Assembly: GCA_014529385.2 (NCBI GenBank)
Contig: CM043943.1
Coordinates: 157,042,747 to 157,106,746, forward strand
Reading direction: 5' to 3'
Length of the DNA stretch: 64,000 nucleotides
Source of the DNA: Adiantum capillus-veneris
Taxonomy: Eukaryota > Streptophyta > Polypodiopsida > Polypodiales > Pteridaceae
Positions 37,501-49,500 of this stretch are shown piece after piece. Position 1 is the stretch's first letter; each line of letters begins with the position of its first letter. The notes beneath the pieces are model-generated. The model saw only the letters and a program-made list of their open reading frames with translations. It searched no databases and was not told the DNA's origin. The position numbers and the translations under genes were made by a program.

Positions 37501-40500
37501 TGTGTGTGTGTGTGTGTGTGGGTCCTGCTTTATTTGAATCCTTTGTCACTTGGGGCCCCATCGGACGGTGTCCCCATAAGTTGGTAGGACTTCTTCTTTT
37601 GTTACTTGTCCTTCTTAGGGTTTAGGCCCCTCGGCCGGCATCTGTAAGTTGGATCCATTCTTTAGGCTTTGACACGTCAGCAGTTTGTTACATCATACCA
37701 CATATTTGAGCTATGTAAGGATAGTCTAATAGGTAGCTTGGCAATACCTAACTCTATCCATGTATACACAAATTCCTTGATAATGGCTTTGGAGCCATTG
37801 CCATATATAACCTGTCTGGGTTCTGGGTATAGTTTAATCATTGTTGATGGGAATAAGGATTTTTTGGCAAAGCTTTCTCCTGCACCTGTATCTATTAAAG
37901 CGTCCAGAGCGATTGCTTGAAACCCTTTTGGTTTGATTAGCAGTCTAACAATAGAAATTGCTACATTAGTTTCATTGATAATTGTTGTTTCATCAGCCAT
38001 ATTTATTTCTGTAGATTCTTCTGTATGCGGCTGAGTCTTTTGCTGCTTGAATAAGGTTATCATATCCTTAAGGTTTTGTATGTCTTCTTTGGATAGTAGA
38101 TTACCTTTTAGTGTTGGTTCTTCAGCTGTTTCTGGTGATTGTTAGTTTGGTAGCAAAATATCCCGAACCGGAGCTGGAGAGGTTGTAACTGGAGTTGGTG
38201 AGGTTAGTGGGTTTGGTGGATATTTCTCACCCCGCCTAGAGAGAAGATCTTTCTCTCATTCTTGCAGATTGGTTTCCCATCGAAGTAGAGCTTGTTGCTT
38301 TTCAAGAAATTCTTCCCTTTGTCATAATTCTGTTTCTTTTTGGAGAAACTAGTTGTATGATAGACCAGGGAATTTATGTGATGTCGAGGGAAATTCCTGG
38401 GGATACTCGATGGTTTCATCATCAGAACTGGAAGGAGAGGAGAGTTCTTTTCCTGGTGGTAGCTGATGGGTTGGTCTGGCTTTGATTTTGCCCGAGACCA
38501 GATTGCTTCTTCTGAATTTGTTTTATTTTCATTTTCTCTGTTGAAGCTGGAATAAGCATTCTTTATGAAGCTGGGGGCTTAGGTTTATCAGCTTGCTTCA
38601 GAGCAGCTTTAAGTTGCTTCTGAAGTGTAGTTACCTCATTGTAACTTTTCTTTGAGAAGGTCTTTTTACCTGATTTTCCAGAGTCGAGAGAGAAATCCGA
38701 ATTGTTGGACTCTGAGTCTTCAGACCTATATTGTTGTTTCCTTCAGAAGACTTTTTCCATTGTTGAGGATTAAAAGGAATAGGCATGAAGTCTTCTAGGC
38801 TCATTACATTAAGAGCTATAGGACAATCTTCAAAACTTGAGTCTGAATTGTAGTTGTTGTTTGCCGATGAAGAAGATTTGCTTTGCAAACTGAGCAATGC
38901 TGAATTCGAACTCAGAGATATCCGAAGAGGATAGCTTTGAGTAGCTATACCCATCTTCTAGGATTATATTCTTGAATGCCAATGATTTTTTCTTCTTGGG
39001 ACATTCAGAGACCCAATGACCTGTTTTGCCACAGATAAAACATTTATTATCATTCTTTGAAGAAGTAGACTTACGCTTTCGAAAAAATCGATGCTTGGCT
39101 CTTTGTTTGAACTTCTTCTCGGTATTAAGCGGGTTATGCTCTCCTCAGGCTCTCAGACTTCTACCAAACAGGAGCTTGCTGATGCTATGGTTTCTCACTA
39201 CAATTCTATGTTTGCTGCTCCTCCCTCCGCCTCTACTGAGGCTCACCGAGCGTGGCAATTATTGTTATCTCGAGTGCAGCCAATCCTTTCACCAGAGGCT
39301 GCTAATTGTCTTGAGGCAGCATTTACGCTAGATGAGTTACACTTGGCCTTTTGGTAGATGGCGTTCACCTGGCTAGGATGGTCTCACAGTTGAATTATTC
39401 ATCTCATTCTGGGATTCTCTCAAGGAGCCTCTCCTTCTCGTGACGAATGCCGCTTGGGACACTCAGCATCTGCCAGAATCTTGGAAAGAGGGTCTTCTTG
39501 TAGTGCTACCTAAACGCAAACTCTAGGAGCATTTTCCATCGGCAGCCTATTACCCTTATGCCCGTCATTTATAAGATCTTGGCCAAAATGATAGTACTTC
39601 GCATCAAAGATTATCTTTTTACTGGTCTTCATGAGGCGCAGTACGGATTTATCCCTCGTCGCCAAATAATGGACAATTTGGCAAATATCCTGGTGAATTT
39701 GGAATTTGCTAAGTATACACAACAGGATGTGCTGGTGATGCAAGTTGACATAGATAAGGCTTTTGACACTGTCCTCTGGGATTATATTGCAGATGTCATG
39801 CAGTGTCTCGGATTTGGCCCAAAGTTAGCGCATAATGTGTATTTTATATAAGCTCACAGTACGACCTCAGGGATTCTTGCAGGCGAAGTGACAGATTCTT
39901 GGTCTCTTGGATGCTCAGTTCGTCAAGGTTGCCCGCTTAGTACCTTGTTATTTGCCATTGCTACCCACCCTCTGCTTTTACACTTGGATCACTTGATCTC
40001 CCAAGGCCGCCTTCATGGATTACATTTGCCTTCAGGCCAGAATTTCATTGGGTAGGCCTATGCGGATGACTCCTTGTTCACGCTCAAGAATATTCCAGAG
40101 GACATGCGCGAAATTATGCAGGCGCTGGACTTATTTGGTCTTACTGCTGGTCTTAAAGTTAACTTCTACAAGTCTAATCTCTTGCCTCTTCACGCACAAG
40201 CTTGGCATCAGCTTTTGTGGCTTGAAAAGATCGTGCCTCCGCATGAAATTACCTGACATTTGGGATATTCTATTGGCTGGTAGGTTACCGGCACTCAACA
40301 GATTGAATGGGTTATGCATCGTCTCAATATCGAACTCCAATATTGGAAATTGTCTACTTGGCCACTACATGTCAGGCTCCGCATTGTACAGAGCATCATG
40401 ATGGCATATGTTCAGTTCTATTTGCCCTTGTTGCCTTGGCCGCAACACTGACTTACCTCTCTTCAGTCGGCTATATTGTCGCATTTATGGCATACAAAGG

Positions 40501-43500
40501 CTAACAAATGTGGTTTGCGCTTGATGTCCATGGGCAAGATTTGTAGTCCAAAGCATTTTGGTGGCCTTAACATCTTGGATCTGCGCAGACATGCTCTTGC
40601 TCGGAAAGCCGCTTTTGCCCACGCTTGTTGAGCAGCGACAACCATGGACAGTGATGGTTGCTTTCTGATGTGAGCATGTGGTTACCTCCTCATTTGGCCA
40701 TTGGCATTTATCTCTTTGGGAGTTTGTGTTTGGGAAACTTGATGGACATATTCCTGGCTGTCCTCTCATCTCTACTTTGATATCGGATTGGAAAAAGGTC
40801 ACCTTGCATTTGACATGGGCTGGTCGCACCGAGCATGAAGGTAACTCTTTGAGGTTGGAAAGCAATTTAAATCAGCAAGATTTACACACAAAAAAATGTG
40901 TGTGTGTGTGTGTCTCAGAGAGAGGTGTGTGTGTGTGTGTGCTGGTGTGAGCAACAGTGGTGTGTGTGTGTGAGGGCGGATGACTCTTTGTTTATGCCTC
41001 GTAATCACTATGATGATGTACAACAAATTATGCATACTCTTCACTTGTTTGGATTGGCAGCGGGTCTCAAAGTTAACTTTTGTAAATCCAAGCTATTGCC
41101 TCTAAAGGAGTGTGACTGGCATAAGATATATGGCCTGGGGAGATTGTTCCTCCACATGTTCTGGTTCACCATTTGGGTTATCCGTTGGGTTGGAATGTAT
41201 CGGCTATGCGAAAACTCGATTGGGTGCTCCAACGTCTACATTCCAAGTTAAATTATTGGAAACTGTCCACGTGGCCACTTCATGTACGTCTCAGGATTGT
41301 CCAATGCATCCTTGTGGCTTATGTGCAGTTTTACTTGCCTTTGTTATCCTGGCCTAAGTTGCGCTTGCAGTCCCTCATGTCCAATATTTTAGAGCAATTT
41401 TGGCGGACCTCGTCTACCAAGAAGGGTCTTCGGCTTCTCTCTATGGACAAGCTGTGTTCTCCCAAGCGGCTTGGAGGGTTAAATATTTTGGACTTGCGAC
41501 GTCATCTTTTGGCCCGGAAAGCTATGCTGTTCCCAGTTTTGGTGGAGCAGCAGCAACCCTGGGCTCTCATGGTCACACATTTGTGTATGCACATTGTCAC
41601 CCCAGCTTTTGGTCATTGGCAACCGACTTATTGGGATGTTGTTTTTGGGAAGCTTGAAGGACACATTCCTGGATGTCCCTTTACTTCTTCTCTCATTGTT
41701 GATTGGAAAGTTGTCACTTCGCATTTGGCTGTCCCTCAGACTTGCTGCACGTGCAACTGCAACGCGCTCTGTCCTACAAACCCTAGCGCAACAAACATGC
41801 TCAGCAGTGGACTGTGGCTTTCTTGGTTCCTGCTCTTTTGCTGCTTCGTCCCTGGGTGGGGTGTGTAAGCTCAGTGGCGGGTTGAGTGTGTGGGGATCTG
41901 TCAAGTGCATCAGGTGCTTGATGACACGGGTTATGTTCTTTCGTTTGCTGATGCAGTGTCCCGATTTCAATTCGGTCCTCACTATTCTCCTCTCTGGCGG
42001 GAAATTCAAAGGATGCTTGCTGATCACTCACCCATTCCTCCTTTGGATGTGGACTCTCGCTTCTCTGATTGGAATCTGGCTGCTACTAGATTGGACTGCA
42101 TCTCAGCTGACAGTGTATATGCCATCCTTCAGTCTGATGTATGGATTGTGCATCATGGTAATCAGCTATGGTTGCTTTCCGAGTCATCTTTGTGGTGGCA
42201 ACACACATTGTCTCGCATTTGGCAGAGTTGTCTACCTTTGAAGGAATGTGTTTTCTCGTGGCGCTGCTTGGTGAGAGCTCTACCTGTTGGCAGTGTGTTA
42301 CATGCTCGGCATATTGCGCCTTCCCACTACCCCAGATGCCTAAGGAGACCGTGCCACACTTACTGTGGCGTTGTCGCCACTCTAGAGCCTTCATTCGGCA
42401 AGTGTCGACTACTCTTCGGCTGCGTTTTCCTTCAGGCTCTTTTCACATACGCTTTTGGCTTTTTGGGGTGCTCCAATCACCGCAATCTCAGTTTGCGGTG
42501 TTCTTCACCTAGGTCAGATTTTGGACTTTGGGGCCATCTGGCACCATAGGAACTCCTTAATGTTCCAAGGCACTTACGTTGACCCCTTTCCCTATTTCAA
42601 ATTATCTCTTGGTCAAGAGCTACATTTTGCTTATGACGCTGGAGACATCACTCTCTATACCTACAGGATTTTCTTTGACTGTTTCTAGCCTTCGGAGCCT
42701 CATAGTGCTCCGCTTTTTGTATCCCTTTCTTTTCGTGGGTTTTCCTCGCTTTGAGGTTTCCCACTTGTAAATTAATCAAAGCGCCAAAAAAAGTGTGCGT
42801 GTGTGTTAGCATAGGTCATCAAATCTTCGCATCAACAATTCATCAGAAGCAAGGATTTACCAGCTTTTCATTTGTATAGAGCTTGAAAGCTAAGTGTACA
42901 TATGGTGTAAGGTCTTTGTTTGCTTGAGTGGGCTTCTCTCCAACTCTCCTAAATTTCGGCGCTCCCGATAAGTTGTGTGACAGATTCTGTATCGCCTGCC
43001 CTTTGCTCTTACAAGCACAAGAAAATGGTCGCAGAGTCCTCGAAAATGGGCGAAATCCGAGCTTGCTTGCTCGAGGATTTTGAGGATGCCAAGAATGCTT
43101 GGAAGGTCAGGAATCCCCCATGGAGGTGCTTATTCTAGTTCAAGCCTCCATGGACCTAGTGGCCCAGTATGCTCTCAATGCGGTCATTTTACTATGCAGG
43201 ATGTGAGCCAGTGGGGTCGATTTCTTGCTTAAACGTCAAGCAGTCCGAGGAGTTTATTTTGGTGCCAGAGGCTTCTATGAGGTTTTGTTCACAGACACTG
43301 ACGTCGGCAACATGTTACTGGAATCATCTCCCTTGTATTTTGGAACACAGATGACACATGTTCTGCCATGGGCCCTCACTAAAAACCATCAAAGCCTCAT
43401 CCGCCACAAGTGTTCAGTTTGGGTGGAGATAGTTGACTTCCTGCATACATGGCGACACTTTCTCCTATGCTTGCTTCTCGTTTGGGTAAAGTGATTTCCT

Positions 43501-46500
43501 CCCAAACTTGATGCAAACACGAATCAGTTTTGTGTGCTTTGGGATACAGATGTTCCTACCCCTGCAGGCATTACTATCAACTGAGGTGACCCTCTCATTC
43601 GAAACGCCCTTTCAAGCTCATACAGGGGAAATTTGCAAGCTCGTGTTTTTGCTGTGGGAAATTTGGTCACATGCAATCTGAATGTCCTGAGCCAAATTTG
43701 TAGCCTCCTTCTTCAGCAATTCCAGGGCTTTTGGTTCCCCCCCAAAAAGAGGTCTCTAATCCTATATCATCTCCTATTGGGACCTCTATCTTGACTACTA
43801 CTCCGCCTCTGGGATAAAGGTAAAGTTAAATTTGTCAGCTCCCCACGCACTCCGAACAAGGGAAAGGCTATAGTTACTCAAGAGACCAAGACTAAGGAAA
43901 AGCTTGTGGATTCGCATGATCTCCTTGGGAGACACAGTTAAAGTACGATTACCGCTTTCCTCTTGCAGTTATGTACCCCCTGCTGTGAAATCTGTGGTGC
44001 AAAACCACCTTCCTTGTAATGATAATCGCACACTTGCGGAAGCATGGAACAAGGGGGCTCACTCTTATAGAGATGCAGTGCTTCATGGGGCTTCTCCATC
44101 CCTTGTTGGTGCTGCTTCCCGTGATACAGGCATGCAGGATACTGTAGTCGAAACACGGTTGGTTGATGTTGATGTGCCTATGGACATGTCAACTTAGTCA
44201 CCTTCTTTCTCTTGCCTTGTACATATTCTTAGAATGCATACTTGTGTTAAATGCATCTCATACAATGTGCACGGGTTATGCAACCCTGCGAAGTGGCGAT
44301 TAACCTGGTACTATGTACATAAATGTAAGGCAAATATTGTTGTTTTACATGAACACAATCAACATGAGTTTGTTGGGCAATGCTTGTACTTTGCGGGTTA
44401 CTGGATTGCGTATGCTGGTTGACGAGCTTTTCAGGTGTTTTGATGATGGTTAGGCATGAGCTACAACCAATTCTTGCATACAATGATCCGGCGGGTCGCT
44501 AGATGGTGGTTCAATGTATGATTAATGGCCAGGCGTATGAATTTGGGGGGGTCTATGCGCATACAGCCTCAGGTCAACGGGCTGCTTTATGGCGTGATAT
44601 GTCTTCATATCCATGGCTCTCCAATTCTTTGCTTTATGGTGATTTTAATAATGCCCCCTCATCTTCCGATAGCACTACAAGTCATTTGCACATGTTGGGG
44701 GTGAAATTGCAGGCTTGGACAGATTTTACTGCACACACACATGTTGGATTTGTGGAGTCTATTGCATCCGAATGTTTCTGCATACACTTTTAGGCTAATG
44801 CTCAATCCGCGAATATGCAAGATTAGTGGTATGTCCAGCATATGCAATAATATGATGAATCTGTATGCGAGATGAGCATTGTTCACACATTGCTGTAGTT
44901 CGATCATGCTCATGTTCTAATGACCTTGCGCATTGGGGATCTACACTGTGACTAGCCGCTCTCTCAAAAACGTTTACTACACATCAATAATGCCTACCTG
45001 TCTCATGAGGCATTTTGAGAGATGATTCATCAGGTTATTCCCCCTTTGATCGCTCAGATGTATCTTGACTGTGATATTGCTTGGTATTGTTTCGTTGTGC
45101 GAGTGCAATGTGTGATTCAAGATTATGGAAAGCACCATATGCATCAGCTAATGGGGAGATGTTGAGGATGCCAAATCAGTGCATCAAAAGCTCCAACTTT
45201 TGGCTGAGACACGCTCATTAACTGAAGGTGAGTTGACAGTGTTATGTCAAGCCCGAGCGCTTGTATCATAATGATAAACGCAATTTGATAAATGTTAGAC
45301 TCGAGCTCGACATAGAGCCTTTGTGAATAAGGGTTGCGCCTTGAAACAGTTTTTTAAGCAATTGCATCATTTCAGGGCTTCTCAAACCATCAAGAGAGTT
45401 ATGCGTAGCTCAGGCTCTTGGACAGCCTCTAATGTGACCTTGCTAATGCCATGGTTTCGTACTTTGGGAAAGTATTTGCTGCTCCACCTCCATTTTTTGT
45501 TGAAACTCATCATGCACGACAGGGTTTGTTATCTACGGTGCATCCGATTCTCTTGCCCGTTGATGCCCAAGCCATGGAAGTTGAATTTACTGAGCATGAA
45601 TTGCATTCAACATTGCTTGCTCTCGGCCGATGGCGCTCCCCTGGTTGGGATGGCCTCATAGTTAAATTTTTTGTCTCCTTTTGGGAGCCCTTGAAAGAGC
45701 CTTTGCTCTATATGATGAATGCTTCGTGGAGTGAGAAGAATTTGTCAACATCCTGGAAAGAAGGATTGCTGAAATTAATACCCAAGCAAGCACTTTGTGA
45801 GCAGTTTCCTCATTGGCGTCCGATCACTCTCATGCCGGTTGTATACAAGATCTTGGGAAAGATGATTGTGCATTGCATCAAGGAGCCTCTTCTTGGATGT
45901 ATTCATCCGGCTCAATATGGCTTTATCCCCCGTCGTCAAATCACAGACAATTTGGCTAATGTTTTGATTGGCATGGAATATGCTAAATACACCCCGCAAG
46001 ATGTACTCGTGATGCAGGTCGACATTGAAAAGGACTTTGAAACATTGCTTACCTCTGCTTTATTTGATGCTTGGAAAGCCGTTACGGCTCATCTTTCATG
46101 GAATGGCAGGCAACCACAAGATGGGAATTCGTTGTGCCTGGAAAGTATTCACTGGAGCCGAGCTTTTGCTCTTACTCTTGTAGATCGGTGGCCACGCCAT
46201 GCTTACTTCCTTTCTTGTTGTGGCGTGCTCATTGTGGATGATGTAGTCAACATAAATGGCAATTTGATTAGTTATCCTCAAGCTCTATACACTTTGGTTT
46301 GGGCATGGATTATTGTCAGGTCTGGGGTGAGCTTGACCGCATGTTGGCTGACTTCCTGCCCGTTCCACCATTGGAAGTTGGATGTCGCATGATGGATTGG
46401 ACTTTATGGGACACACCTTTTGTTGACATTTCTGCCCCACAAGGTTTAGGCTTCTCTCCTGCCTCGGTCTTGGCTGGGTGACCACTATAATGCATTATGG

Positions 46501-49500
46501 TCTTTGCACAAATTAGATTGATGGTGGAGGAATGCTCTTACTACAATTTGGAAGAGTCGTTTGCCTCTCAAGGAAAGTTGGTTTTTATGGCACTGCTTGC
46601 TGTGAGTGCTCCTTGTTGGCACCTTCCTTAGTGTGTGTCACATCAGCTCTTCTCATTGTGCCAGATGTTCAGCCTCTAATGAGACAATCAAACACCTGCT
46701 TTGGGATTGTCGCTTTATCAGGGCCTTCCTGGACCACATATCCGCCTGTATGCATCTCCGTTTTCCATCAGCAGTTTTCTGCAAACCTTTTTGGCTCTTC
46801 GGCATTCTCTCAAATCCCCTTCACCGTTTTGCAGCCTTCTTCACCTGGGTCAGGTTTTGGTCGCTATGGTTCGTATAGTGCCAGCGCAATGTTCGCCTAT
46901 TCCATTAGCAAGATGTGGATCCCTTTCCTCTGTTCTGGATTTCACTTGGGCAATCCTTACATTTTGCCCTTGATATTGGGGACATATCCTTGGATATCTT
47001 ACAACTATACTATGTGTGGTTTTAACGCCTTCCCCCCTTTCAAAACACCTCTGTGTTCTTTGTATTTGATCTTTCTCATGGATTTTCCTCAAGTTGAGGT
47101 TTCCCATCTGTAAATTAATCCAAGATTTACAAAAAACAAGTGTGTGTGTGTGTGTGTGTGTGTTGGGTGAGTAGCTCCCTCTAGCTTTTGTTCTACAACA
47201 CTGATATTAGAGCGCTACGCTCTTGAGGGCTCCGGCTGGCTGCAAACTGCAGTCTTGTAAATGTAACCCTTGAACGATGCGGAGAGCATTTGGTTGTATA
47301 TGGATATTTTATGTTCGGTGATTTCATATGTGCAGTGTGAAGCATATGAATCTATTGTAGCAATAGCTCTAATTTAGATGAGATAGATTGGTATGTGGTC
47401 TTAGTGCATCTAGACAGAGAGATCAGCGCAATCTAGGTGTGATGGATAATATTGCTGCACCAAAATATCAAGAGTTCTAATGAGGATACAATGACTGGAT
47501 AAAACTCTGATTGTGGAACCGTATGGTGTAATGCATGCTAGAGAATATGTTGTTTGGTAATGATGGTCATTTGGCATGTATGCATGAAGGCAATGTCTAC
47601 TAAAATATCATATTGAATTTTACAAGTGTAATCACGGGCAAGTACTCTTCTAGGGAGGGGGGATGTCACAAGAGTAATGACATGGCAACAAAAGGCCTGT
47701 TAAAGAAATTATTAAGAATTGATGATGTGGCTGGCTGATCTGCAAAACGCAAGGCAAATCAGGAGTGCTAAAGTGGCAGGCTCAGCTGTAATATAACAGA
47801 AGTGCTTTTGGACGCTATCTTTTTGTATAGAAAACATCATTGTTGTCAGCCATGGCGGATGATTATGCTTGATGCAAAAGTTGCCTACATAGAAGAAAAA
47901 CAACACAAAAACAACATGTGTTATATAGCACAATCCATAGCAGACTACAAATTGCTTGTTTTGTAGAAATCTTCACTGTCGAAAACTTGCACAAAAGGAT
48001 GAAATTGCTTGCATAGTATTGCCGGTAGTGAAAACAGAGGTCAAAATTAGGCCGAATAAAAAATTTTGACAGCCTAAGATTAACCTTTTTTTCCCGAAAG
48101 TTATGTCGCCCGTTGCTTGTTTTGTTTAAATCTACAGTGTCGAAAACTTGCACAAAAGAATGAAATTGTTTGCACGGTATTGCCAGTAGTGGAAACGATG
48201 GTCAAAATTAGGCCGAATCAAAATTCTGACAGCCTACAATGAACCATTTTCTTGAAAGTTATGTTGCCCTACGAACATTCGCCGTAAATCACCTCGATCA
48301 AAGGCGTATGCCGGAAAGTTGTTGGCAATGCTGCCCTGGATGTTGAAACTTGCTATGATACCAACTGTTGGAAAGATGGCTACAAGAATGCATGCAAAGA
48401 TGGAGAGAAGCTCAAGAGCTATGCAATAGTATTACTGAGTGGGTCAATACAAAGATAAGGCTTGCCCTAGGGTATAGACAAGCCGGGAAAAAAGAACTCC
48501 TAAAGAGGGAAAAAAGTGCCCCAGGGTGCTAAGTGTGTCAACACACATCACTACCATGACATGGTAACATTCAAGTGGCCCCCCGTTTTAGACATCCTCG
48601 TCTAACCAAACGACCAAGAGCCAATGCACCTGCAAGCTCTTCATCAAGTGTTGGGGTATAGGCGTCTGTGCCTTGCCCGGCCGCCCAGAGTCTGGGCGCC
48701 CACTGACTTCTATACCTTATACATAGCATAAGTGTATAGGGGGCTGCTCACTCTTTGAGTCTCCCCACCCACATCGTGTGTGTGTCTCCTTCTCTCTCTC
48801 ACTCTCCGTCTGTGGTGCTCCCCGATCCCCTTCAATTGGTATCAGAGCTATGGTGACTGCGGAGAGCACGACGGCTTTGAGAGCTTCGAGGCAATAGCTC
48901 GCTCGCTCTCGACGGTAGAGAGATTAAGAAAGCTTAGAAGCTTTGTGAGAATGCAATGGGAGCTTGTGAGCTCAGTTGAGAGTGATGTATGCTCTTGTGG
49001 AAGCTCAGAAAGGAGTGTGGAAGATTGTGTGTAAGTGAAGGTGCTGCCCTAAAAATTGTGTGCACAGCAGCACTATTTTCAGATTCGTTTTTCTCCTTGT
49101 AGAATGCAGATCTGAGAATTCTTTTTGAAGTCCCCATCCGTTTCGACGTAGTCTACAACTTTGCAGAAGAAACTTTTTGCAAATTCCTCACCGTTTTGCT
49201 GATATTCAGCTCAGACTGACTGTATACAAAAATTCCAGATTTTCTGTTGTCGCATTGTGTGCGAGTTTGATGCACTTTTGGAAGCACGGGAGATGCTTGA
49301 AGTTGAGTGCATAAATTCTGAGCTGAAGATGCAATTGCAGCTTGTGTTAAGCTTGTGGTTTGAGGGTTTTTTGGTAGACTTAGGCAACGAAGTACGGAGG
49401 CGTTTACACACCACCGAAGTGGTCTCTTGAGAGACGCAGGTTTTTGGAGCACACAGGTGGAGCTTCTTTCACTGGTTTTCACATGATACTTTGGCAGTGA

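Larger units (their letters stand above)
35420..39090 (-). mobile_element. Endogenous caulimovirid (pararetrovirus) remnant
   Basis: Minus-strand pieces in viral order: CCHC zinc finger of the coat protein (near 39060-39010), protease (38063-37677, continued 37060-36830), RT (36529-35645) and start of RNase H (about 35590-35430). Caulimoviridae lack an integrase and integrate passively, which fits the absence of LTRs and integrase here. A solo LTR (37060-37692) splits the protease and a 239-base tandem duplication affects the protease end. Stops and frameshifts mark it as dead. Movement protein and transactivator genes were not seen. Confidence 0.78.
42789..47135 (+). mobile_element. LINE (family 2) copy B, near full length
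   Basis: Begins within the TG tail of A2 and ends aaattaatccaagatttacaaaaaacaag followed by 13 TG units (47136-47163). It has a 5' UTR, ORF1 with zinc knuckle, endonuclease and RT, but lacks the RT catalytic box, so an internal deletion joins RT motif A to the C-terminal region. About 4.3 kb remains. Many stops show it is dead. Confidence 0.82.

Noticed and set aside
47653-47900. A second LTR element starting at tgtcacaag
   Set aside because: A polypurine-like tract precedes it, but I found no partner LTR or target duplication, so it is only mentioned in the remnant entry.
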